From positions 62,001-126,000 of the forward strand of contig JAJDCO010000057.1 of NCBI GenBank assembly GCA_029260795.1: a stretch of DNA of 64,000 nucleotides. Direction: 5' to 3'. The notes beneath the pieces were generated by a model, which ran no database searches, was not told where the DNA came from, and saw only the letters and a list, made by a program, of their open reading frames with translations. This document shows, one piece after another, positions 45,328 to 53,449 of the stretch. A program made the position numbers and the translations under genes. Source of the stretch: Planctomycetota bacterium (GTDB taxonomy: Bacteria > Planctomycetota > OFTM77). Position 1 is the first letter of the stretch, and the number at the start of each line of letters is the position of its first letter.

Positions 45328-48300
45328 ATGCGAATCGCCTCGATGGCCTTTCTCCTCTGCTTGATGTCCGCTCGTCTCGGGGCTCAAGAGCGGCTGAGCT
45401 TCAGTCGAGACGTTCGCCCGATCCTCTCTGAGCACTGCTTCACCTGCCACGGTCCCGACCCGGAGCAGCGCCAGGCGAATCTTCGCCTCGACATCGCTGA
45501 GAGCGCTCTGGCCGAGCGGGACGGCGTGCGAGCCATCGTGCCCGGAAACCTCGAAGACAGTGATCTCGCCTATCGCATCGCCGCGGACGACGCCTTCGAG
45601 ATCATGCCCCCGCCCGACGCAAAGCGCCCGCTGTCGGCGGACCAGATCGCCGTCCTGCGTCGCTGGATCCTGGAGGGCGCCGCGTATGCCGATCACTGGG
45701 CGTTCGCGCCCCCGCGAAAGCCCGAGCTGCCCGAGACTCGGTCGGCCACCGGCAACCCGGTCGACGCCTTCATCGTTTCCCGTCTGGAGGAGGCGGGTCT
45801 CACCCTGGCTCAGCCGGCGAGCAAGGAAACGCTCATTCGCCGTGTGACCCTGGACCTGACTGGGCTGACTCCTACCCTGGACGAGATCGACGCATTCCTG
45901 TCGGACGAGGATCCTCGAGCCTTCGAGAAGCGGGTCGACGCGCTGCTTCCCCGGGAGCAAACGGCGGAGCGACTTGCGCTCGATTGGCTCGACGTCGCCC
46001 GCTACGCCGACACCAACGGCTACTCCATCGACGACCATCGGGAGATGTGGGCTTGGCGCGATTGGGTGATCCAGGCCTTTCGCGAGAGCAAGCCCTATGA
46101 CGCTTTCATCATCGAGCAGCTGGCCGGCGACCTGATTCCCGAGGCCACGGTGAGCCAGAAGATCGCCACCGGCTTCCTGCGCAATGCGATGAACACTCAT
46201 GAAGGCGGCACCATCGCCGAGGAGTATCGCGTCGCGTCGATCGTCGACAAGATCGACACGGTCGCCTCGGCCTTCATGGGTCTGACGCTCAAGTGCGCCC
46301 AGTGCCACGATCACAAGTACGACCCCATCACTCAGAAGGAGTATTATCAGCTCTTCGCGCTCTTCAATCAGTCGAGCGAGGGGGGGCTGGGCGCTCAGAA
46401 CGGCAACACCGCTCCTCTGCTCTCGCTTGGCGAGGAGTGGGGAGGACGCCCGGACGTCGTCGCTGCCAACGAACGGCGCGCCGAGCACCTGATCGATTAT
46501 CTGCGGCAGCTCGATGGCGACCGGCGCCGCGCCTGGGAAGCCGGTCAGCGAGTGTTGCTCGAAGAGGCAGGAGCTTCTCGGTCGCCCCTCGAGAGAACGG
46601 CCCACGAGGCCTTCAAGGCGGCGAGGGCCCAGTGGGTGTGGGCACCCGACGTGACCGAGGACGATTCACTCCAGGTCGCCCAGACCTTCGTCCTGGCGGC
46701 GGTTCCCGAGCTCGCGCAGCTCGCGATCAGCTGTGATAACCATGCCGAGGTCTTCCTCAACGGCCAGCGTCTTGGCCGGGTCGACCCCTGGATGAAGCCG
46801 TTCTCCGCCGACGTCTCCGACCAGCTTCGAGTGGGCGACAACTTCTTGCGCGTCGATGCTCACAACGCGGGCGGGGTCGCCGGCCTGCTCGTCGCCCTGG
46901 TGGATGATCGAGACGCAGCGATTCTGGCCACGACCGACGCCTGGAGCTTTCACCGAACCGCCCCCACCGACGCGGCCCTCGCCCCGAGTGGCTCCATGAA
47001 AGTGCTGGGGCCCTACGGTGCCGCCCCCTGGGGTCTCTTCGACTCGGCTCCCAGGAAGGGTGTCGACGTCCGAAAGCTCCTCGCCGTTCCGGAAGAGGAG
47101 CGACTCTTCTTTCAATGGCAGGCCCTTCTCGAGGACTTCGCCGGGTCGCTCGAGGCCGACGACCGGACGCTCCTCCTTCGCCAGCTCGCCGCCGTCGAAG
47201 GCGAGCTGGGGCTGATCGGCGAGCTCCTCGCGGCCCGGAATTCGACCGTCATGGTGATGGACGATGCCAGCCACCGCGAGACCCATGTGCTCGTGCGCGG
47301 ACAGTACGATCGCCCCGGCGAAGTCATCACCGCGGGTGTGCCCGAGCTCTTGAGGTGGCCTCGCCTGGCGCCAGTCACGAATCGTCTCGAGCTCGCCCGC
47401 TGGCTGACCCACGAGAACCATCCGCTCACGGCGCGCGTGACCGTGAACCGGTACTGGCAGATGCTGATGGGGACCGGCCTCGTCCAGACCTCCGAGGACT
47501 TTGGCTCCCAGGGGGAATGGCCGTCGCACCCCGAGCTCCTGGACTGGCTCGCGGTCTCCTTCGTCGAGCACGATTGGGATCTCCGCTGGCTGCTGAAGAC
47601 GATCGTCTTGTCGTCGACGTACCAACGATCATCGAGACTGACCGACGAGCTTCGGGACCGCGACCCCACCAATCGGCTGCTTGCGCGCAGCAGTCGCCAA
47701 CGATTGCCCGCCGAGCTCATTCGTGACAACGCGCTGCACATCGCCGGGATGCTGTCCATGCGAGTGGGGGGCCCCAGCGTCTACCCGGACCAACCGGATG
47801 GACTCTGGCGACAGGTCAGCCATTTCGGTTACTCGGGCTTCTTCTCGGCGCAGTCGTTCTACCCGAGCCTGGGCGCGGACCGCTACCGTCGCAGCATGTA
47901 TACCTTCTGGAAGCGGACGGCGCCGCCACCGGCTCTGGCCGCTTTCGACGCTCCCAGTCGCGAGGTGTGTACGGTTCGCCGGTCGAGAACGAACACGCCG
48001 TTGCAGGCGTTGGTCACCCTCAATGAGCCGCAGTTCATGAATGCCGCGCGGGCTCTTGCGGAGCGCCTGGTGGACGTTCGGGGTGATCGTCGGCAACCAG
48101 CGCCACCGAGTATCTCGACGGCCTTTCGAATGTGCACGGGCCGTCGCCCCACGGCTGCCGAGCTCGACCTCCTGCGGGGTGCATTCGACCGACACCTGCA
48201 GCACTTCCGAGCCGACCCGATCGCAGCCCGAGCACTGACGCGCTCGCGATCGAGTGATGATGAGACCGTCGCGAGACAGGCGGCGGCAACGATGATCGCC

Positions 48301-48342
48301 TCGACCTTGCTGAACCTCGACGAAACCATGACACGGCCCTGA
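45328..48342 (+). CDS. Planctomycete-type cytochrome c / DUF1549 / DUF1553 protein
   Basis: 1004 residues from ATG 45328, set by a signal peptide ([15 protein letters not shown]); ATG 45283 is an alternative. A haem c motif C37-F-T-C40-H lies in [15 protein letters not shown] (PSCyt1). DUF1549 (PSCyt2) follows with [32 protein letters not shown] and a second CAQCHDH motif. Residues ~440-560 are an inserted galactose-binding-like jelly roll ([12 protein letters not shown]). DUF1553 (PSD1) ends the protein: [18 protein letters not shown] [47 protein letters not shown] and [15 protein letters not shown]. The family is typical of Planctomycetes and always pairs with DUF1501, as here. Role unknown; periplasmic redox or polymer processing is suspected. 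Confidence 0.9.
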   Translation: MRIASMAFLLCLMSARLGAQERLSFSRDVRPILSEHCFTCHGPDPEQRQANLRLDIAESALAERDGVRAIVPGNLEDSDLAYRIAADDAFEIMPPPDAKRPLSADQIAVLRRWILEGAAYADHWAFAPPRKPELPETRSATGNPVDAFIVSRLEEAGLTLAQPASKETLIRRVTLDLTGLTPTLDEIDAFLSDEDPRAFEKRVDALLPREQTAERLALDWLDVARYADTNGYSIDDHREMWAWRDWVIQAFRESKPYDAFIIEQLAGDLIPEATVSQKIATGFLRNAMNTHEGGTIAEEYRVASIVDKIDTVASAFMGLTLKCAQCHDHKYDPITQKEYYQLFALFNQSSEGGLGAQNGNTAPLLSLGEEWGGRPDVVAANERRAEHLIDYLRQLDGDRRRAWEAGQRVLLEEAGASRSPLERTAHEAFKAARAQWVWAPDVTEDDSLQVAQTFVLAAVPELAQLAISCDNHAEVFLNGQRLGRVDPWMKPFSADVSDQLRVGDNFLRVDAHNAGGVAGLLVALVDDRDAAILATTDAWSFHRTAPTDAALAPSGSMKVLGPYGAAPWGLFDSAPRKGVDVRKLLAVPEEERLFFQWQALLEDFAGSLEADDRTLLLRQLAAVEGELGLIGELLAARNSTVMVMDDASHRETHVLVRGQYDRPGEVITAGVPELLRWPRLAPVTNRLELARWLTHENHPLTARVTVNRYWQMLMGTGLVQTSEDFGSQGEWPSHPELLDWLAVSFVEHDWDLRWLLKTIVLSSTYQRSSRLTDELRDRDPTNRLLARSSRQRLPAELIRDNALHIAGMLSMRVGGPSVYPDQPDGLWRQVSHFGYSGFFSAQSFYPSLGADRYRRSMYTFWKRTAPPPALAAFDAPSREVCTVRRSRTNTPLQALVTLNEPQFMNAARALAERLVDVRGDRRQPAPPSISTAFRMCTGRRPTAAELDLLRGAFDRHLQHFRADPIAARALTRSRSSDDETVARQAAATMIASTLLNLDETMTRP

Positions 48343-49802
48343 TGCGGAAGTTGACCTTGAGCGAACTCGACACCTCCCGAGCGCAGATGACCCGCCGCCG
48401 TTTCTTCAAGTCCGCGGGCGGTGCCTTGGGCGCCATGGCGATGGGAAGCCTCCTCTCGAAGGACCTCGCCGCCGCTTCGCGCTCGGTCGCCCACTCCGGG
48501 GATCTGCCCCACTTCCCGCCGCGGGCAAGGCGAGTCATCTACCTTTTCCAGTCCGGGGGCCCCTCGCATATCGACCTGTTCGACTGCAAGGAGGGGATGA
48601 AGACGCTGCACGGCACCGAGCTGCCCGCCAGTGTGAAAGGAACGCAACGGGTCACGGGGATGACGTCTGGCCAGAAGGAGTTCCTGGTCTGCGCGCCCAT
48701 CAAGCCATTCTCGGCTCGTGGACAATGCGGCACCGTGATCAGCGACCTCCTGCCCCATACCGCCGGGATCGCCGACGACATTGCGGTGATCCGCTCGATG
48801 AATACCGAGGCGATCAACCACGACCCCGGGATCACGTTCATCAATACCGGCTCTCAAGTCCCCGGCCGGCCCAGTCTGGGAGCCTGGACCAGCTACGGCC
48901 TCGGCAGTGAGAACGAGAACATGCCGGCCTACGTGGTGCTGATCTCTCAGGGCACGGGCAAGAACCCGGGGCAACCCATCTTCTCGCGGCTCTGGGGAAG
49001 CGGCTTCATCCCCTCACAACATCAGGGCGTGCAGCTTCGGAGTAGCGGCGACCCGGTCCTGTACCTCGAAGATGCCGCCGGTATCGACCGACCGACTCGC
49101 CGGCGCATGCTCGATGACCTGGCGGCACTCAACGAGATGCGTCATGCCGTGGTCGGAGATCCGGAGATCGAGACGCGGATCGCTCAGTACGAGATGGCGT
49201 TTCGAATGCAGACGGCCGCCCCTGAGATCGTGGATCTCAGCGACGAGCCCGAGAGCACTTTCCGACTCTATGGCGACGACTCCCGTCGGCCGGGCACCTA
49301 TGCCTACAACTGCTTGATGGCCCGCCGCATGGCCGAGCGGGACGTCCGCTTCATCCAGCTCTTCCACCGGGGCTGGGATCAACACCTGTCGCTGAAGACG
49401 CACCTCGCCCACCAATGCCAGGACACCGACCAAGCTTCGGCCGCGCTGGTCACCGACCTCGCGCAGCGAGGGCTCCTCGAGGATACGCTGGTCGTCTGGG
49501 GCGGAGAGTTCGGTCGCACGGCCTATAGCCAGGGAGGTCTCGGCCAAGGACGCGATCATCACGGACGCTGCTTCAGCATCTGGATGGCGGGCGGAGGCGT
49601 GCGAGGCGGTGTCACACACGGCCAGACCGACGACTACTGCTACAACATCGTCGAGGATCCCGTTCACATCCGCGATCTCAACGCCACGATTCTGCACTGC
49701 CTCGGCATCGATCACGAGCGCTTCACCTACAAGTTCCAGGGCCTCAATCAAAGGCTCACCGGCGTCGAGGAGGCCCACGTCGTTCGGGCGATCTTGGCCT
49801 GA
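48342..49802 (+). CDS. Tat-exported DUF1501 protein
   Basis: 486 residues from ATG 48342, which overlaps the previous stop by one base (TGATG). The twin-arginine signal is [19 protein letters not shown]. The DUF1501 sulfatase-like fold shows [57 protein letters not shown].., [21 protein letters not shown] and the closing [31 protein letters not shown]. It is exported folded and presumably works with the cytochrome/DUF1549/DUF1553 partner just upstream. Confidence 0.95.
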   Translation: MRKLTLSELDTSRAQMTRRRFFKSAGGALGAMAMGSLLSKDLAAASRSVAHSGDLPHFPPRARRVIYLFQSGGPSHIDLFDCKEGMKTLHGTELPASVKGTQRVTGMTSGQKEFLVCAPIKPFSARGQCGTVISDLLPHTAGIADDIAVIRSMNTEAINHDPGITFINTGSQVPGRPSLGAWTSYGLGSENENMPAYVVLISQGTGKNPGQPIFSRLWGSGFIPSQHQGVQLRSSGDPVLYLEDAAGIDRPTRRRMLDDLAALNEMRHAVVGDPEIETRIAQYEMAFRMQTAAPEIVDLSDEPESTFRLYGDDSRRPGTYAYNCLMARRMAERDVRFIQLFHRGWDQHLSLKTHLAHQCQDTDQASAALVTDLAQRGLLEDTLVVWGGEFGRTAYSQGGLGQGRDHHGRCFSIWMAGGGVRGGVTHGQTDDYCYNIVEDPVHIRDLNATILHCLGIDHERFTYKFQGLNQRLTGVEEAHVVRAILA

Positions 49803-49892
49803 AGCCTCCGGCCAAGTAATCGGTCGAGTCGACGACAGTCCTGGGACCGCGGGCGTCCCGCCGGCCATCGAGTCAGTCGGCGACTATCCAGC

Positions 49893-50007
49893 GGACTGAA
49901 GTCCGCCCTCCGGTATGGGGTACAGAGACCCGAACGGAGTTCGACAGGTCGCTCAACTTGATCCTGGTGGCCTGTCGGCGGGGCGATTTGCTTTCGAAGA
50001 GCGTGGG
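49893..50007. repeat. Dispersed repeat, copy 1
   Basis: Starts with the near-palindrome GGACTGAAGTCCGCCCTCCGG and continues ATGGGGTACAGAGACCCGAAC...GGCGGGGCGATTTGCTTTCGAAGAGCG. The same sequence is at 59481-59674, but there ~80 more bases separate the palindrome from ATGGGG. Neither copy encodes a protein. The gap 49803-50141 holds nothing else except a hairpin. Confidence 0.8.
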
Positions 50008-50052
50008 GTCGTGTCAACCTCGGGGCCATCGGGTGTAGCGCGAACCAACGAC

Positions 50053-50082
50053 AAGACGCCCGACCTTCCGATCAGGCGTCTT
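50053..50082 (-). terminator. Hairpin after the small minus-strand gene
   Basis: AAGACGCC (50053-50060) pairs with GGCGTCTT (50075-50082) across 14 bases; on either strand T residues follow the stem. It lies 60 bases beyond the stop of the gene at 50142. Confidence 0.45.
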
Positions 50083-50116
50083 CAGTACACCCTTGTTGGC
50101 TCACGTTTCAGGCGAG

Positions 50117-50160
50117 CCAGGCGGGTCAGCGAACTCTGGCGTCAGAGCTGACCCGCCTGG
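50117..50160 (-). terminator. Strong 14-bp hairpin overlapping a stop codon
   Basis: CCAGGCGGGTCAGC (50117-50130) pairs perfectly with GCTGACCCGCCTGG (50147-50160). The 16-base loop contains a further TCTG/CAGA pair. The right arm encodes the last codons of the minus-strand gene ending at 50142, so transcript folding would begin within the coding end. No T-run follows directly. Confidence 0.5.
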
Positions 50161-50348
50161 ATCGTGGCTTGATTCTGCAGGATCGCTTCTTGGTTCTTGA
50201 GGACCATGTCCTGGATCGAGAGCTCGACGCACGGCGGCATCTTCTCACCAATCCAACCCGTCAGCTTGTCGAGGATCTTGCCGATCTTCTCCGCGTAGCG
50301 GCCCCAGCTGATGAAGGTGGTGCCCTTGATGGGGTACACGGCGGTCAC
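50142..50348 (-). CDS. Hypothetical protein, about 68 residues
   Basis: Minus-strand frame ending at the hairpin, with a convincing amphipathic peptide: YPIKGTTFISWGRYAEKIGKILDKLTGWIGEKM followed by SIQDMVLKNQEAILQNQ. The start is uncertain: GTG 50348 or 50339, while the frame itself is open to 50456. The upstream part overlaps a plus-strand coding-like segment. No family recognised; the C-terminal helix looks like a coiled coil. Confidence 0.45.
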   Translation of the reverse strand: MTAVYPIKGTTFISWGRYAEKIGKILDKLTGWIGEKMPPCVELSIQDMVLKNQEAILQNQATIQAGQL

Positions 50349-50776
50349 GGGCGGGGAGCCGCAACCGGTGCGCGAAGGCGGCGACCGCCGAGTCTTCCAA
50401 TACGTCACGAAGGCTCGCATCCCCGCGGGCGCTCCCGTTCGGATTCGCGGCCGCACGGTACGAGAAGATTAACGGGCGAACGCCCGGTGGCCTGGAGCTC
50501 GACTTCTACCTCCAAAGCGGCAAGGGCAAGGAGGCGCGGCAGCGGCTCGAGATCACTCAGACTCAGCCGGGGGGACTCTACGATCTCCAGCCCGCCTTCA
50601 CGATCGACTGTGGAGATTCCGGGCAGCACACGGTGGGACCGGTGACCATCGCGGATCGGACAACGACCTGGACGCAAGCGGTGAGTGGTGTCGTACAATC
50701 CTTCTCGGTCGATCGGGCGACGACATCGCAGCTCCTCGAGATCGAGATTCGCGCGCGATCCGGAGACGAGCAGTGA
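50329..50776 (+). pseudogene. Frameshifted coding-like segment
   Basis: Frame 1 from ATG 50329 reads MGYTAVTGGEPQPVREGGDRR.. then VFQYVTKARIPAGAPVRIRG and stops at TAA 50470-50472. Overlapping it, a second frame without a start runs from about 50450 to TGA 50774-50776 with LELDFYLQSGKGKEARQRLEI, LYDLQPAFTIDCGDSG, VGPVTIADRTTTW and TTSQLLEIEIRARSG. Both parts look like real protein, so one gene with a frameshift near 50460 is likely. Beta-rich; no family recognised. It ends 34 bases before the zinc-peptidase gene. Confidence 0.4.
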
Positions 50777-50810
50777 CTCGACAGATCCATTCCAATCAGG
50801 GCAAGTCACC

Positions 50811-51713
50811 ATGAATCTTTTCGAGAGCCTGTCGGCAGCACTCGCTATCCTCCTGCTGGCATCCGCTTCGGGCGATGACTCGCCACTTCGGGTCACCCAA
50901 GTCCCGAGTGAACTCGAGCTCGACGCCTTCTACGAGAAGTACGTCAGCGCCAACGGTTACCCGGTCGTCAGCTCGGAGAAGGTCGACGACTACGCGCTGC
51001 TCGAGGCCGCACACCTCATCAACTTGATGCTGGCCGAGCGCCCGGACGTGCGGAAGGCGATGATCAAGAGCGGCTCGCGCATGATCGTCATGGCCCACGA
51101 CGAGTTCACGACCGACGTGCCCGAGCATTCCCGGCTCGAGCCAAAGGACTTCTGGGATCGTCGGGCCCGCGGCCTCGGTGGTTCCCAGACCGATCCGGTG
51201 TGCTCTTCGGCCGAGGAGAACCTCCTCGGATACCCCGGCGACCCCTATCACGCCGAGTGCATTCTCATCCACGAGTTTGCCCACAACATCCACCTGCGTG
51301 GGATGGTCAACGTCGATGCGACCTTCGACGGGCGAGTGAAGGCGGCTTACGACGAGGCCATGGCCGGAGACCTCTGGAAAGGCAAGTACGCCTCCACCAA
51401 CCACCACGAGTACTTCGCCGAGGGCGTGCAATCGTGGTTCGACAACAATCGGCCTCCCGACCACGACCACAACCACGTCGACACGCGGCAGGAGCTCGAG
51501 GAGTATGACCCCCGGCTAGCCGCGCTCTGCAAAGAGGTCTTCGGTGAGACCGAGGTCCGATACACGAAGCCGGCCACTCGACTCTCGGGTCATCTCGACG
51601 AATACGATCCCTCCAAGGCACCGACGTTCCGTTGGCCCAAGCGTCTCGAGAAGCTCGGCGATGAGATCCGCGAGCAAGCCATCAAAAAGCGGAGCTCCGG
51701 CAAGGGCGACTGA
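50811..51713 (+). CDS. Exported zinc-metallopeptidase-like protein (gluzincin type)
   Basis: 300 residues from ATG 50811; the frame back to 50685 overlaps the previous gene remnant. Signal peptide (FESLSAALAILLLASASG). Zinc site HEFAH at 154-158 within ILIHEFAHNIHLRGM, and NHHEYFAEGVQSWFD (199-211) provides the glutamate third ligand. A conserved YDPRLAALCKEVFG follows. This HExxH...E layout is that of gluzincins; the exact family and substrate are not known to me. Confidence 0.75.
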   Translation: MNLFESLSAALAILLLASASGDDSPLRVTQVPSELELDAFYEKYVSANGYPVVSSEKVDDYALLEAAHLINLMLAERPDVRKAMIKSGSRMIVMAHDEFTTDVPEHSRLEPKDFWDRRARGLGGSQTDPVCSSAEENLLGYPGDPYHAECILIHEFAHNIHLRGMVNVDATFDGRVKAAYDEAMAGDLWKGKYASTNHHEYFAEGVQSWFDNNRPPDHDHNHVDTRQELEEYDPRLAALCKEVFGETEVRYTKPATRLSGHLDEYDPSKAPTFRWPKRLEKLGDEIREQAIKKRSSGKGD

Positions 51714-51934
51714 CGACGGCGCGGAGACCGGGCGACCTCGGCCGCCGTGTCCCGATCTGGTACCGTCTCTAACCGAGTTCCGGACACAAACGAGCCCCTG
51801 GAAGTTAACTCGTTCGACAACACGTTCAGTACTACGTCTTCTAGACAAACACGCGCGACGGGCCGCGGACGGGAGTGGCCTCCCTCGAGCCCGTGCGGTC
51901 CAGTGCCTCGTCGAGGTTTTGTGGAGGGAAGCCG

Positions 51935-52660
51935 ATGTTGAAAGCAGTCGTGTTTCCTTTGCTGGTAGGCGCAGTGGGGGGGGTAGTCGTGATGGGATTC
52001 CTCTCGCAGTTCGAGAGTCGAGGTGCGCCCCTGAGGCGGCCGATCCCTCGGGATTCGGATGGCCCTGGCTCGACACTTATTCCTATCAGCAGGGGCGACG
52101 AGCGATCGCACGCAAGGCACGAAGGCTCGGATGAAGCGAAGGACAAGACCCCTCGCGATCCTCGTTCGGGCCGCCCACACGATGAAGGTGGAGGCCGCAT
52201 CCCGGCTCGCTTTGCCAGAGTGCGCGAGGCTCTCGCCTCGGAGCTTGCATGGGCAGAGGCGGAGGAACGTTGCAGCGAGCAAGTACTCTTTGCGGCGGAC
52301 GCGATCCGAGAGTACTTCACGGCCTACTCAGGGCCGGGTGGCCGTGCGATCGAAGAGGGAGGAATTGCGGCTGATCCCCGTCTCATCGATCTCATCCTGC
52401 TCATCGGAGGACATGTCACTCAAACGCAGTTCGATCAGCTCTCAAAGGTGTACCGGGAGAGGGCGCGGAAGACTGCTGAGCTGGCGATAGAGACACGCCG
52501 ACAGGAAGCCGGGATCGATGATCGAGACTTAATCGGACAGATTCGGAGGAATCGATCCTTGCGAGAGCAGGCAATCGATGAGCAGGCGTCGCTGGCGATA
52601 CAGTCGCATCTCGATGCACAGCAGCTGTCGAAGTATCGAGAATGGTGGGGAGTGGAGTGA
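51935..52660 (+). CDS. Membrane-anchored protein, first of a coupled pair
   Basis: 241 residues from ATG 51935, preceded by GGAGG. One N-terminal membrane helix (AVVFPLLVGAVGGVVVMGFL) is followed by a charged linker rich in Arg, Asp and Ser (to ~residue 85) and a helical domain: REALASELAWAEAEERCSEQVLFAADAIREYF, VYRERARKTAELAIETRRQEA, ending LSKYREWWGVE. No family recognised. The TGATG overlap couples it to the next, similarly built gene. Confidence 0.65.
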   Translation: MLKAVVFPLLVGAVGGVVVMGFLSQFESRGAPLRRPIPRDSDGPGSTLIPISRGDERSHARHEGSDEAKDKTPRDPRSGRPHDEGGGRIPARFARVREALASELAWAEAEERCSEQVLFAADAIREYFTAYSGPGGRAIEEGGIAADPRLIDLILLIGGHVTQTQFDQLSKVYRERARKTAELAIETRRQEAGIDDRDLIGQIRRNRSLREQAIDEQASLAIQSHLDAQQLSKYREWWGVE

Positions 52661-53367
52661 TGGAGTCTTCGCGAGCGAAGAGTCGGTTCTTGTCGCCGCT
52701 CCTGGTGGCGGTAGGTGCTCTCGCCGGTGGCGCCGCCTGGCGAGTCGTCGACGACAGCCAAGCACCCGGTCCCGAGCGAGCTGAGCGGGACGAGCTTCGA
52801 GGGATTGCTGTGACCGATGAAGCCTCTACTCCTCAGGGCGCTGTCGAGATAACGCCCGACGGCGGCATTGACGATGCTGGAGCCTTGGAGGAAGACTGGG
52901 AGGAAGATCGGGACCCGGGATTAGCAGAGCTCGAGGATGAGATCCGACATCTTCAGCGTACCGCGTTGATGAATCGCTGGCGCGAGGAAGGCATCAAGAC
53001 ATTTGTCTCGGTCTTCTCCTTTGAGCTGACCGAGGCAGGATACGATCTTCAGACGATCGAGAGCGCCGCATTCAGTGGCGACGCGATGCGCATCGCACTC
53101 TCCGTCGGCGGCTACTTGGATCGAAAGCACCTTGAGGAGCTTGCGGCCGCTGCTCAGCGGAGGCGCGATCGCCTGGACCTGATCAAGCTGGAAGACCATC
53201 AGCGCCGAAAGGGTCAAGTCTTCGACGGGACGCCCGTGGATGAGTTTCGTGCGTCGATTCCCGGCAGGAAAGGCCAGATCGCAAGCGACTTCCAGCGTGA
53301 GATTCGATCGATGCTCTCTGAGGATCAGTTCAATAACTTCGTGAGCTCCGGAGTGCTCTCGGACTGA
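52660..53367 (+). CDS. Membrane-anchored protein, second of a coupled pair
   Basis: 235 residues from ATG 52660 overlapping the previous stop; GGAG precedes it. The build mirrors its neighbour: an N-terminal helix (FLSPLLVAVGALAGGAAW), an acidic linker (ALEEDWEEDRDPGLAELEDEI), and a helical domain ending REIRSMLSEDQFNNFVSSG. Both final parts resemble helix pairs of regulators that sense at the envelope, but no family fits. Distant paralogy between the two is inferred from layout rather than sequence. Confidence 0.6.
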   Translation: MESSRAKSRFLSPLLVAVGALAGGAAWRVVDDSQAPGPERAERDELRGIAVTDEASTPQGAVEITPDGGIDDAGALEEDWEEDRDPGLAELEDEIRHLQRTALMNRWREEGIKTFVSVFSFELTEAGYDLQTIESAAFSGDAMRIALSVGGYLDRKHLEELAAAAQRRRDRLDLIKLEDHQRRKGQVFDGTPVDEFRASIPGRKGQIASDFQREIRSMLSEDQFNNFVSSGVLSD

Positions 53368-53449
53368 CGAGCACCCGGCCGAAATGCAGCTGCCCCTGAC
53401 TGCAAGCCAGCGAGTGAGGCGGTTCGGGGCGGAGAGCGCAGGACGGTTG

